The position numbers and the translations under genes were made by a program. DNA of 64,000 bases from Mesotaenium endlicherianum (Eukaryota > Streptophyta > Zygnematophyceae > Zygnematales > Mesotaeniaceae), in the NCBI GenBank assembly GCA_009602735.1, contig WELA01013579.1, forward strand, positions 511,125 to 575,124, in the 5' to 3' direction. The notes below the pieces were generated by a model, which ran no database searches, was not told the DNA's origin, and worked only from the letters and a program-made list of their open reading frames with translations. Positions within the stretch are counted from its first letter, which is position 1, and each line of letters opens with the position of its first letter. Of the stretch, positions 22,520 to 33,331 are shown one piece after another.

Positions 22520-22535
22520 GACAGGAGGTCCTGTC
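22520..22535 (+). repeat. Hairpin just after the pol stop
   Basis: GACAGGAGGTCCTGTC has perfect 7-bp arms around GG and lies 28 bp after the pol stop. The same sequence follows pol in A2 (about 5000) and A4 (about 40240), and A5 keeps it with one change. It could mark a transcript-structure or processing site; no function is shown. Confidence 0.5.
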
Positions 22536-22816
22536 TCCATATAAGTTGGAGGGGGATGCGACAGTTAGTGACAGTTGTGACAGGCAACCCACCTTTAAAA
22601 TTAAGTTGGAGGGAGTGGTATTCTCTGATCACAATATTACACACTCAACCTGCGCTCACACTCACTCGCTCTCCAACTCAATTTTCCCTTATATTCACTC
22701 ACACCAGGTATTCCACACTAGGAACTCTTCCGATCGCGTTACTCTTCATCAAGGGCACTCAGTAGCGGCAAAATATCATGACTTCACTAACTGCATTGTC
22801 ATTATGATTGAGCAGG

Positions 22817-24499
22817 ATGACTCAAAAGTCGGAACTCAAGAGGAAGAGAAGGGCGGAAGAGGCACATGCAGAATACTTGCAATTCCGTGGCGACATCGAA
22901 TCATCCTCCATCTCCGCTCGGGAATCACAACAACTACAACAACTGCGGGAGGCANACAACAACTGCGGGAGTCACAGAAGAAGAAGGAGGAGGAGGAACA
23001 GGCCAGACTGAGGCAGGAAGAAATGGACAGAAAAAGCTGCAGAGGAGGCCAAGAAAGCAGAGGAGGAGAGGCAAGCTGAGGAGAAGCGGAAGCAGCAGGC
23101 TGAAGAAGAAGAACAGAGGAGAATCAGCAGCTACCGCTACACGGTGCTGGGCAAGGGCTTTGATCTACTGGAGGAGGCCTTCAAGTATGCCCAGAGAAGT
23201 CGCAGTGAGTCGCAGAAGGAAATCCTCCAGAAGGAAGGGGAGACATCCGAAAACTTTGACAAGTATATAGAGGTCGGCACAGGGCTCCTCCTCTACCACG
23301 ATTACGCCAGGATGGTAGGATATACCATCGGAGAGGCCAAGGCAATGGCCCAGGTGAACGAAGCAGGAGCTGTCTCGATTCCTGGTATCTGGGGGGCAGA
23401 TAGGGTCATCAGGATGATCCCCATGGACGCGGACAGCTTCAAGGACTCAACACCCCACAACAGGTTCAAGGCCATGTACAATGAGGTGGAGAGGAGGAGC
23501 TGGGAATTCTTGGCCAGAGAAACCAGTCAGCTGGACTTTGCAGGGCACTGGTACCCTTGTACTCTCAAAAAGACAGACGCTGCCTTCTTCCAAAAGCCCA
23601 CTGATTGGCGGTGGATGACCATCAACATGAGGGACCAGCAGAATGACAGGGCGACGGATGAGGATTTCCTGACAGACCTAAAGGGGAACATAGTATTGCC
23701 CCCTCACATTGCGGCTTGGGACCCAAGATTGGATGGAGTCAGAGACTGCATGAGCCAAGAGATGCAGGGGGACAGAAGCAGGGCCCGAGAGTCATTCTCC
23801 AAAGGGAAGCACGCTTATGCCAAATGGGCAAGTAAGCAGGGGGGAAAGGACCTCTATGCGGTCCGGACTCAGCAGCCCCCACCAGCACCCAAAAGGGGAA
23901 GGTCAGTAGGATATTCTTTTTCTCGGGAAGAGCTGGAGCAGCTGACAGAGGAGACCCCAGAAGTCTCAAAGGAACCCGGGGACGGCGAGGAGGAGGAGTC
24001 GGAGGAAGACGAGGAGGAAGACGAGGAGGAAGACACTAGCCCCGCCGTGATCCTGACACCTGCCACATCCCCTGTAAGGGAGAAGACGGGGTTGGCCCCG
24101 CAGCAACTCGCTCAAGAGGAGGATATCACTTGGCTGGGGAGTGCCAGAGGACAGACCCCATCTCCAGGCAAGGAGACCCAGTCAGACAGGGCAGACAGGA
24201 GGGCTGCTCGGGAGATAGCCAGAGGCCTGCCAGCATCTCCCTCGCAGAGAGGGCATGTACCCTTGGCTCATGTCATGCAACATCCTTCTGGGATGCCGGT
24301 ATATGTGCCTGTCAGTTTGAGGGCTGCTCAGGAGAAGGTTGCCTCCCTCCAGACTGTGCAGGAGGAAACAGCCCAGCTACTGCGTTCTCCGCGAGGTCCT
24401 TATACGGAACCTCCCTCCCTGACAGGCTTCAGAAGACCCCAAGACAGGAGGAGGTCTGGCTCCATTGAGTATAGAGCCTCAGGGACAACTCCCTCCTAA
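22817..24499 (+). CDS. Family A 3' ORF, type 1 (A3), best-preserved copy
   Basis: Unrecognised protein encoded in sense between pol and the 3' LTR. The ATG at 22817 begins MTQKSELKRKRRAEEAHAEY and agrees with A2. A roughly 100-residue charged coiled-coil-like region leads into a conserved core: SSYRYTVLGKGFDLLEEAF, YHDYARMVGYT, MDADSFKDSTP, RRSWEFLARETSQ, HWYPCTLKK, TDWRWMTINMRDQQN, LPPHIAAWDPRLDGVRDCM and KGKHAYAKWASKQ. A Glu/Asp tract and a Ser/Arg/Pro-rich tail follow. The frame is open from 23144 to the stop at 24497-24499; upstream an N at 22955 with a local duplication and an extra A near 23030 break it, the former probably artefactual. No signal peptide or membrane span is seen, so it is not a typical envelope. 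Role unknown. Confidence 0.75.
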
Positions 24500-24549
24500 T
24501 GGCAGTAGGATGGGGCCGGAAGGGACAGCACGCTGTTATTAGTGTTAGT

Positions 24550-24566
24550 GTTGTCGAGGCGACAAC
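24550..24566. repeat. 17-bp palindrome before the polypurine tract (A3)
   Basis: GTTGTCGAGGCGACAAC lies 4 bp upstream of the polypurine tract and is identical to the A2 and A4 copies. Confidence 0.6.
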
Positions 24567-24570
24567 ATGA

Positions 24571-24583
24571 TAAGTTGGAGGGA
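24571..24583 (+). other. Polypurine tract of A3
   Basis: TAAGTTGGAGGGA lies directly before the 3' LTR and is the expected plus-strand primer site. Two near-identical motifs also occur right after pol, at 22542-22554 and 22602-22614. Confidence 0.85.
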
Positions 24584-24584
24584 T

Positions 24585-25305
24585 TGTAATGAATCAGTAT
24601 ATTAGTTGATATAATGTTCATTTGAATATAATAGTTAAATAAGTTCAGCCTGCTGAACTCTAGTTAATGATGAGTCTGCTGGACTTCATATCTAATATCA
24701 GTTTAATGACTCGGCCGAAAGCAGCAGGCTGAAGTCAACTTAAGTCAGCTTTCTGACACATTCTTTGGCAGCCAGCTGACTTCCGTACTCGGTAGCAGCG
24801 AACTGCCTTGATATGCATCGGAGTACGACATGCTAGATGAATGGCCAGATGACATCCCTATGATGGATGGCTATTCGGGATGATGGGAGATGGCGGTGGA
24901 TTTGGTTAACCGAGGTCCTACCAACGTGGTTAACTCCCGGGTAGGCGGTGCCATCGCACTGACCGTTGAACGGTAAACTCATTCCATGTACATATGCTAG
25001 GCATTGCTCTCGAGTTCGGCATTCGGAAACGAGGCCAACTCTCTTGTACAGCTTACTGAGAGAGATCTGAATCCAAGGCGAGAAGCCATTGATACGCACT
25101 GTCTTCTAACCTTGCTTATGTATGAGTTTACTGATTTGCATTATTGATGCTAGTTTACTCGCATTTGATTTACGAGTATTATTCACTGCTAGTGTGTTGT
25201 CCTTTGCCGTTTAACCAGTTAACGAAAATTACCATAAAGATTACTTGTTGATATAAAGATCTTTATTAATTGTTAATCGCCTATTTGGTAAGTCGATTCA
25301 TTTCA
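24585..25305 (+). repeat. 3' LTR of A3
   Basis: 721 bp from TGTAATGAATCAG to GATTCATTTCA, followed by the ATCCT duplication. Its length equals the 5' copy. Confidence 0.95.
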
Positions 25306-25310
25306 ATCCT

Positions 25311-25412
25311 GGTGATGGACGTCGCCGCCAGCTCTTTCTGGTATTGCTCCATTGTCCTCCTGGCTTCTTCTGCCTGGCGCTTTCTGTCTTCGTTTTGTGT
25401 GGTGGGAGCCAT
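25311..25412 (-). pseudogene. Start of the A5 3' ORF, separated by the A3 insertion
   Basis: The minus-strand ATG at 25412 begins MAPTTQNEDRKRQAEE and continues RRTMEQYQKELAA, matching the A4 type 2 start (40606). It reaches the ATCCT duplication and continues at 16470 on the far side of A3. The rest is described at 14913-16475. Confidence 0.75.
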
Positions 25413-25811
25413 CCTACACATGTAACCAGGGTACAAGTTAGTAGGATCTGGATCTTTGTCACTGGAGTTGCAGGAAGAAAAGTAAGTTTGTATTGTTATG
25501 GTAGGTTTGTTCCCGTTTACCTTACAGGGTGGTTACAAGGAGTTAACGGAGCTGCAGTGCGATGACAATAAACGAATGAATGTGTGTGTGTAGGGTGAGT
25601 CAAGTGATTTGTTGATGTGCTGGTCCCTTTTTCATTCCGCCAACGTTGCTTAATGTCGGCCTGTCTGTCATATCTGTCACTATGCTCACTTAATTGTCAA
25701 TAACTGTCCTTTTCTCGCACATTACCTGTCATCTGTTGGCACATGTCCCCTCCAACTTAAATGGAGACAAGACCTCCTGTCACCTTCCCATGGCGAGTGA
25801 AATGACAGTTA
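25413..25811. other. A5 pol to 3' ORF intergenic region
   Basis: This contains no gene. On the minus strand it carries the post-pol hairpin with one mismatch (about 25767) and a polypurine-like TAAGTTGGAGGGG (about 25748), as in the other family A copies. Confidence 0.55.
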
Positions 25812-28800
25812 GGTAGGTGCCCCAGCCGCCCGAAGGTGGAACCATTTCAACGTTTCTTTGGCATTGGTCAAATGGTCCTTAGATTCCCACGTATCCCCAG
25901 AGGCATCGTAACCCATCTATGTGACCAAGCATTTCATGACATATTTAGATGATCGACGGACAGAGCGAGCTTCTAAAATCTCATCAACTTCATATTCTTC
26001 AGGGTCACCCGCCCTGACAGCGGGGACCGGTCCCGATCGGATAGGTAATCGACCTGTGAACAGTGTGTCATCTTTGATGTATGGTTCCAGGAAGGAGACA
26101 TTAAAGACTGGGTGACCCTTGTATCCCGCTGACATGTTCAGCTAGTAAGCATTCTGACCGACACGGCGCATCACCAAATATGGACTGACCCAAACCGGAC
26201 CAAGTTATTTCTAGACCACACCAGGCAGGTAGAGGTGTTGAGAATGCAGTTTGACCAAATCCCCCTTTGAAAATGTCAGCAACCAACGGTGTTGATTAGC
26301 GTATTTTTGTTGATTTTCCTGGGCTTTTGGGCAAATTGTGTTGGACTTTTGACAGGGTATCAGCAAACTCCTGAGTTAATAGGAGAGACATCGGATTATC
26401 AATCTCCTCAGAGTGAGTTAAAGACTCCCTTAGTACATCTAAAGGAGACTTAGGGACTCTACCCAGACTGAGTTCAAAAGGAGTTTCTCGTTGACGCGTG
26501 CACCGCACTGTTGATCGCAAACTGAATTTGAGGCAACAAGTCATCCCAATTATCTTGTTTTTGGTTAATATATTCTCTCAGTACCTCTTGCAGAACTCGG
26601 TTAGTTCTTTCAGTCAACCCATCAGTCTGAGGGTGGTTTGCTGTGCTGAGCAGCTGTTTGACTCCCATTAACCTCATTAAAGCTCTCCAGAACTTAGAGG
26701 TAAACTTTGAGTCTCTGTCTGAGATGATATTAGAGGGTAGCCCATGTAGGAATAACCAGCTTCAGCCTGCCCAAAGTGGTTTCAGTTACCCAGACCCCTC
26801 CCTTTAGCCTATACCCGAGTGCAGTAGCAGGACACACACCATCAGTGGGGCTGGGCTCAAATGTTGGAGCAGAAAGGTAGGCTTTTTTAAATTGTTCAAG
26901 GAAGGACTTTTTCACCTTTAGTGAAGTGAGTGGACAAAGGACTTTATCTACAGCATGCTGACTATAGTTCCTCTCTTCTAAGTCAAGTTTTCTGGAGAGT
27001 GCATCAGCAGGATTCAACTTCCCTGGTTTGTAGTTAATCTGGACTTGGAACTGCTCCAGCATCTGGCTCCAGCGGTTCTCCCTCCTCGACAACATGGACT
27101 TCTTCTGAAAATGAGTCAGAGCTAGATGATCTGTAATCACCTTAAAAGCATTACCATGTAAGTATGCTCTCCATTGTTTGAGTACATGAATGATAGCAAG
27201 CAACTCTTAATTATGCACAAAATAGTTAACTTTAGCTGGGTTGAATTTCATACTCATACAGCAGAGGGTGGCAATCCTGTCGTACTTTACCATCCTTTGT
27301 GGTTTTGTCAGCAGGCTGCAACAAAATAGCATCCATGGCAAAGTCAGAAGCATCAATAATCACCTGCAGTGGTTTGCTGGGGTCATACACAGCTAAGACT
27401 GGGGCAAAACAGAGAGCATCTTCAAGGATCTGGAAGGCAGCTTGCTTCTCTTCCCCCCACACATACCCTTTGTCCTTCTTAGTAAGGTCAATCAATTTAG
27501 TGGCCGTTCTAAAATACTTTTCTATGAATCTTTTGTAATAATTAGCCAATCCAAGGAAGGATCTAACTTCCGAGACAGACTGTGGTACTGGCCAGTCCCT
27601 TATGATCTGGACTTTTTTAGGATCCACACTGATGCCTTCTTTACTGACAACGTGACCCAAGAATTCAATACTTTCCTTGAAGAAATCACACTTGCTCATT
27701 TTAGCATACGATTGATTTATTCTCAGAGTGTCCACGACAGTCTTTAAGTGCTCAGCATCCTGAGCTTCATTTTTAGAGAAAATTAAGATATCATCCAAGA
27801 AGACTTGCACAAACTTATCCAAGTAAGGCCTGAAAGTGTCATTCATAGCACCCATGAAGGTTGCAGGAGCATTAGTCAGTCCAAATGGCATCACCTTAAA
27901 TTCATAGTGTCCATAACGTGTGCAAAAAGCAGTTTGTGTTTGTCCCCTGCAGCAATTCTAATTTGATGATACCCGCTCTTGAGATCTATCTTATTGAACA
28001 CTTTAGCACCAAACAGGGTATCAAGCAAGTCCTCAATTCTGTGTAAAGCATGCTTGTTCCTTATTGTAATTCTGTGAAGAGCTCTGTAATCCACACACAT
28101 CCGCATACTTCCATCCTTTTTCTTAACACATAGGATGGGTGCGCCATAAGGTGATTTACTGAGGGAAATATAACCATTTTTCTCCAACTCTGCAATGTGT
28201 GTTTTCAACTGTTCGCTCTCCACATAAGACAAGCCATAAGTGCGTTGCCAAAGTGGCTGACTCCCAGGTAATAAATCAATCCTATGATCTACTTCCCTCT
28301 TAGGGGGTAGTCCTGGAGGCATATTAAGAACATCCGTATACTGAGCAACAATTTTGCAGCAGTAGGGTGCTCTGGAGGGCTTACCTTTTTCTCAACCACT
28401 TCTTCAGGTTGAGGAGGTACCTCTCTTAGCAGCAGACATAACATTCTCTCTTCCTTTTGGTTCCAGCTTTCGACGAACTCCATTGCATTCAATAATCTGT
28501 ATCCTCCTGGAAGCCTCTTCTTTTCCTTCATTTGCCATCCATACAGGACAACAAGAAGAGCACTGGTGGGTGCCAAGTTAGTCTGCCCATCACTGGCTCC
28601 TCTCACTTTAACTGTTTACCTCTGCTCCAACACACTTCAGCTTGTTGTCTGTTAAACCTGGACCTGCCTAGCACGAGATCATAAAAGCCAGTGCTGAGTA
28701 CCTCAAATGTAAGCGTTTCAGTTAGAATTGCAATGCCATAACCTAACTGAACCTCAATAGGCTTGGTTATAACTGCTCCCGGGATACTTGAGTTATCTCC

Positions 28801-30245
28801 AAGGAATATGTTTTAATTCCCTTGGGTGACAGTAGGCAACTTTAGCCGCTTAACTAAGTTCTTATGGATAAATGTATGTGACGCCCCTCCGTCAACAAAT
28901 GCCCTTACCTTCCTACCTGCAATCATACAATGCAGTAGAATAGGGGGGAGTGACTTTTACCGACTTTTGCATTGTTCTCTTGACTTAGCAAAGAAATGTT
29001 GGACATCAGGTGGAACAAAATCATCCAGAGTGTGCACTCCCTGGGGAACTATATTGCTGATGGTCTCTTTTATCTGTTTGTCAGGCTTGCATAATGAATC
29101 CAGTTCAGCAAGACCTATGACACCTGCTACGAGGGCAGCTAGTGATGACTCACTATCTCTAGCATCCTCACAGTCATTCAATTGAATTACTGACTCTTGA
29201 TGTCTTTTCAAAGTTGGTCCTTTCTCTCAACCTTTGGAAGGTGCTTGATTGGACATTGCTCTTTGTAGTGACTCAGCTGCTGGCAATGGAAGCTAATAGA
29301 TTCTGCTGAGGTTGGTCTCGGCTTGGTCCTACCACCTCCTCTTCCATAGCCACCTCGAGAGTAACCACCTCTCCCTCTAGACTGCATAGCATTATACTCA
29401 TACTCATACTCATCACTCTGATTGTCCTCATCCTGATCTCCTTCAATTGCATTGTAGGAACCATGTGGCTTTTGGACAATCTTAGACACCAAAGCATTAC
29501 TTTGGCTCTTGTGATTGAACTGCAGTTGACCTCGGGCATCAGCATCCTGGATCAAGTCAGCCAATTTCTCATATTTCTTTTCAGCAAAATGACATTAGAC
29601 CTCGGACTTTAAGCCATACCTGAAGTATGCTATCCTATACCACTCTGGCAATTCTGGATGCTTCATTATGTTCTCCTGGAACTTTTGAGCAAACTCAGCA
29701 ACTGAAGTGGTCTGCTTCAGTGTCAAGGAGATCATTGCATAAATAGCTTTCTTCTGCTGACTGATGACATCAAACTTCTCATGCAGTTTCTCAACAAACT
29801 CCACCCAAGTAAGATCACCGAGTTGCTGAGCCTTACGCTCTCCTTTCCAATACAGCCACCAGTCTGCTGCACTGCCTTTCAGTAGAGCACCAGTGTGCCT
29901 GACCTTCTCGTAATCCTGCAGTTCTGGGAAGTTCTCTAGCACTGCTCAACACCAGCGAGAAACTCGATCATGTAACACTTTTTGTTTCCTTCAGGATCAT
30001 AGTCCTGGGGGGGCTTTGGCTTAGACTTACTAGGCCCTCTGCCACCGCCACCAGTGGTTTGAGAACCCAGTTGGTCTCTGTCATGCAGCAAAGCCATCAT
30101 GATCCTTTTGTCCTCCTGTTGGGACTGATACATGCTCGCCATTTGTGATTGCATCTGAACAAATAAGGCTCCCAGATCTACATTCTGAGGTGGTAGCCCA
30201 GCAAACGCAGCAACAGCAACATTAGCTCTATTAGTAGCAGCCCTA
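25812..30245 (-). pseudogene. Family A gag-pol remnant of A5
   Basis: The gag begins mid-protein at 30245 and shows YDPEGNKKCYMIEFLAGVEQ, ADWWLYWKGERK and an RGG linker; its knuckle reads SFHCQQLSHYKEQC with the first Cys lost. The slippery heptamer is mutated to TTTGAAA. Protease ([14 protein letters not shown]-like), RT ([17 protein letters not shown]), RNase H ([15 protein letters not shown]), integrase and a decayed chromodomain follow. About 470 bp of integrase are deleted near 26740, joining KLVIPT directly to the region after SDRDSKF. Many frameshifts and stops occur, making it older in appearance than A3 and A4. Confidence 0.87.
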
Positions 30246-30745
30246 GTTATGGAATACGTTTTTCTCGTATCCGTAAAACGTGGACGTTCACACGTATTAC
30301 GTCGACCTCAACCGTATAACGTCCCAAATACGTCGGTCGGCGGAAAAATCGACAAACAAACCGATAACGCGTGTGGAGAGCAAACCATTTCTCGTCTCTG
30401 ATAACCTGACCGAAGAACTTTTGCAAACACGTCCAGTCATCGCCGACTGCGCTGGAAGTGTCTGGCGGGGGAACGATTGTGTTTTAACGCGTAAAGTTTG
30501 ATAGATATCTAATCACGTGACGACGAACAACGTTGATCTGGAAGACACTAACGCACCAGATGAACTACAACCACAGCCCACCAACTCTGTCACCACTCAC
30601 CACCTCGTTCACGAATCCCTGCTACAAGTTTATTCACCTTCGATGCATTATGCACTCACAATTTCTTGAGTATCCTCTGGAGCCTCTGTAACTTCCAATG
30701 TCGCTCAATAGTTTCTAAGTATTTGTACTTAGGGTGTAAGTAAAG
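30246..30745. other. CpG-rich non-coding region, probable upstream region of the next gene
   Basis: This stretch is not retroelement-like. Its left 300 bp are dense in ACGT and CGT motifs (for example TACGTCGG, AACGTGGACG), and a G-box CACGTG lies at 30514-30519. It precedes the ATG at 30746. It could be a promoter, or the subterminal region of a hAT-type DNA transposon. A 73-codon frame at 30280-30501 shows no domain. Confidence 0.4.
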
Positions 30746-31606
30746 ATGGGCGACCGTGGAGACTCCCTTTCTTCGGACTCAAAGGAAGATGAAGAGCGAG
30801 AAGTGGAGGTGGAGGAGGGCTCAAGCGTGAGAGAAGGTGAAATAAATCGTCTTACCAAATAGGCGATTAACAATTAATAAAGATCTTTATATCAGCAAGT
30901 AATCTTTATGGTATTTCCGTTAACTAGTTAAACGGCAAAGGACAATACACTAGCAGGGAATAATACTCGTAAGTCAAATGCGAGTAAACTAGCATCAACG
31001 ATGCAAATCAGTAAACTCATACATAAGCAAGGTTAGAAGACAGTGCGTATCAATGGCTTCTCGCCTTGGATTCAGATCTCTCTCAGTAAGCTGTACAAGA
31101 GAGTTGGCCTCGTTTCCGAATGCCGAACTCGAGAGCAATGCCTAGCATATGTACATGGAATGAGTTTACTGTTCAACGGTCAGTGCGATGGCACCGCCTA
31201 CCCGGGAGTTAACCACGTTGGTAGGACCTCGGTTAACCAAATCCACCGCCATCTCCCATCATCCCGAATAGCCATCCATCATGGGGATGTCATCTGGCCA
31301 TTCATCTAGCAGGTGGTACTTAGATGCATATCAAGGCAATTCGCTGCTACCGAGCACGGAAGTCAGCTGGCTGTCAAAGAATGTGTCAGCAAGCTGACTT
31401 AAGTTGACTTCAGCCTGCTGCTTTTGGCCGAGTCATTAAACTGATAATTATGTAAAGTCCAGCAGACTGATTATTAACTAAAGTTCAGCAGACTGACTAC
31501 TAACTAAAGTTCAGCAGGCTGAACTAAATTAACTATTATATTTAAATGAATATTATATCTACTAATATACTGATTCATTACAGAAGGCAACAATTCAAAA
31601 ACAAAC
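30746..31606 (+). pseudogene. First exon of a hAT/BED-like gene, split by a solo LTR
   Basis: The ATG at 30746 opens an acidic segment (MGDRGDSLSSDSKEDEERE, then VEVEEGSSVRE). At 30837 it is interrupted by a solo family A LTR. Joining 30837 to 31588 across one copy of GAAGG continues as GNNSKTN and reaches AAC followed by GTAAGC at 31607, a good splice donor. The restored exon is 111 bp. The probable second exon begins at 32161 after a T-rich tract and TTGTCAG, but its open frame needs phase 1 whereas this exon ends in phase 0. A further exon or a mutation is therefore implied. It is inactive as it stands. Confidence 0.5.
30838..31582 (-). repeat. Solo LTR, family A, with target duplication
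   Basis: 745 bp reading TGAAATAAATCG to TGATTCATTACA, antisense to the interrupted exon. It is flanked by perfect GAAGG copies at 30833-30837 and 31583-31587. No internal region remains. Confidence 0.95.
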
Positions 31607-32160
31607 GTAAGCTTGGCAAGCATTCCAAGTTACCGTGATTTTTTCACAAGATTGTTGCTTTGTTGTGCTCCTGGCGATTGCAATACTTCTTGCCTTGATA
31701 TTAAGCTGTTGGTATCCTATATTTGCTTTTTCTAGCTGCATCGGTTTGCTTCTTATTGTGGTTCTCTTGCCTGCTTCTGCTGCTTTTCTCTATTCGCGCT
31801 GTGTTCTCATTTTTGTGTGCTGTCTACTAACCTTGTATTCATTTTTTGGTTTATGCCTGCTACTCATCCCTTTCATTCATTGTATTCAGTTCTTCTTTTC
31901 TGCTGTCGCTCGTTTATTCCTGTCTGCTAAGTGTGTAGCTGTCTGCTGGCTGTTTATGTTTAGCTTTATTTTTCTGTAATATTTGTTTTTCCATGCCGCC
32001 TGCTGGTGGCTGCATGATGTTCTTTTAACTTTGTTTCGGACACTTTTAGCTGCACTCCTTCGGCTGTACTTGTGATGTCTACTACTTGCTCTCCGCTGCT
32101 AGTTGTTCTTGTAAGTGCTTATTTGTGGATAGTGTCATTCTTTCCGATTTTTTTTGTCAG
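31607..32160 (+). other. Probable intron of the hAT/BED-like gene
   Basis: The sequence starts GTAAGC and ends in a T-run followed by GTCAG, with strongly T-rich composition throughout. The hydrophobic 114-codon frame at 31635-31979 is explained by this T-richness rather than by a membrane protein. Confidence 0.5.
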
Positions 32161-32589
32161 GGAAACATTTTGCATCCGCGTTCTCCGCGGAGCGTTCAGA
32201 GTGGCAGTATGTTACCTTCATTCTTGACTCTAAGGGTTCTGAGACCACCAAAGTGAGGTGCAATTTCTCTGATTTTGAGACGTCTCGAGCATGCACAAGA
32301 ATCCGCCTGCACTTGTCTGAGATCAGGGGTAGAGGCATCGCAATATGCCCCAAGGTGGACCAGGATGTAGCTGAGCACATGGCGAGGGTTGTGCACGAAG
32401 ATGATGTGAAGAAGATCTTGAAGCAGAAGAACGAAGATGAGTTGCGCCGCATCAGGGAGTTGCGGCACAAATCTGCCATGCTCGGTGTTATAGCTGATGC
32501 TTCAGGTCCAGTGAGTTTGGGTGGGAGTCAAACCACTCTAGAGGCTGCTTTCAATATCACTCACAAAGAATTTGCAGATCAAGCCATAG
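32161..32589 (+). pseudogene. BED-finger-like N-terminal exon of a hAT-type transposase gene, cut by B2
   Basis: The open frame reads GKHFASAFSAERSEWQYVTF, then VRCNFSDFETSRACTRIRLHL, SEIRGRGIAICPKVDQDVAE and a charged helix (DDVKKILKQKNEDELRRIRE). The W-x-x-V-T-F, C-N-F, R-I-R-x-H-L and G-I-A-I-C spacing resembles the BED zinc finger at the start of hAT transposases, though the second Cys position is Ser. The frame runs to 32589, where the LTR of B2 begins after CATAG. No catalytic hAT domain is present. The assignment rests on pattern only and it could be another BED-finger protein. Confidence 0.45.
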
Positions 32590-33331
32590 TGAAAGGGGCA
32601 GAGTGCCCTAGTGGAAGCATAGTGACTTACGAGGAAAGGAACTAGTTGCAAATTATACAAGAGAGTGCAGCGACATATCACTAACAAAGCTTAGGAAAAA
32701 CTCAACATTTTGAGTAACAAGAAACTGCTCACAAATGATGTAGAATAGAAGACCTTATCTTTACAAACTCGTAGAAATTTACAGAAGTGAAAATTGATAA
32801 GAAACAAAGAAGTTATGCCTATTTATAATTTTCTGCCTAAGTGCTCCTCTCTAGGAGGAAGCTACGGATTTTCCTAAGTGTTCGTCAAATCGTCCCTTCC
32901 AAAATATTTGAAATTAAGCCAGATCAATCTCATCTAAGTGTCGGGCCAAATTGACGTCCACATACATACATCGACATTACTAGAACATTTCATCTTAGAC
33001 GCGCTAGGCTAAACCGAAACTTCTAGGTAAATTGACCTAGTCGGCACTCCGCGTCAGCCGAACTTACGTGAAGGTTAGAGTTCATTCTAACGGGATAGAT
33101 CGCTCGACGCTGTCGGTCAATCCGACGGTCGCGCTCACCGTGAATTAAGGACAGTCGTCAACCGACCTCAAAACTAATTAAACTTCGGAAATCCGTAACT
33201 CTCTCAATACTTGGCCAAATTTGATGAACTTTATATCAAAATGACCACAAAAATGCACTCTACACTACTATACAATCAAAACATGCTTTCATGAAACTCA
33301 AAAATGCACTTTATAAACCTATGACCTTACA
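32590..33331 (-). repeat. Family B 3' LTR of B2
   Basis: 742 bp, reading TGAAAGGGGCAGAG to ATGACCTTACA on the plus strand. It is followed by the reverse complement of the GGGGGATGA polypurine tract that overlaps the pol stop region in B3. Confidence 0.92.

Larger units (their letters stand above)
16476..25305 (+). mobile_element. Full-length family A chromovirus A3
   Basis: The element spans 8,830 bp with 721-bp LTRs at both ends and a perfect ATCCT duplication. Order: 5' LTR, Met-tRNA-type PBS (17198-17209), gag (17231-18724), UUUAAAA heptamer (18700-18706), pol (to 22492), hairpin (22520-22535), two polypurine-like motifs, 3' ORF (22817-24499), palindrome (24550-24566), polypurine tract (24571-24583) and 3' LTR. 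It is structurally complete, but gag and pol contain several stops and deletions, so it would need proteins in trans. It lies in the 3' ORF of A5, making it the younger of the two. Confidence 0.95.
13966..30245 (-). mobile_element. Family A chromovirus A5, 5'-truncated and split by A3
   Basis: Its minus-strand parts, reading right to left, are gag (from 30245), pol to about 25812, the start of the 3' ORF at 25412, an interruption by complete element A3 (16476-25305), the rest of the 3' ORF to 14913, a palindrome and polypurine tract, and the 3' LTR at 13966-14680. The A3 target duplication ATCCT lies inside the 3' ORF. The 5' LTR and gag N-terminus are absent; at 30245 it meets unrelated sequence. 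A5 inserted into the RT of B1. Confidence 0.88.

Noticed and set aside
22817-24499. Envelope gene as the identity of the family A 3' ORF
   Set aside because: No signal peptide, transmembrane segment or fusion-peptide-like stretch is visible; the protein is highly charged.
31635-31979. 114-codon hydrophobic frame resembling a membrane protein
   Set aside because: It lies wholly in a T-rich segment bounded by good GT and AG signals; T-rich introns produce Phe/Leu/Cys-rich frames by composition.
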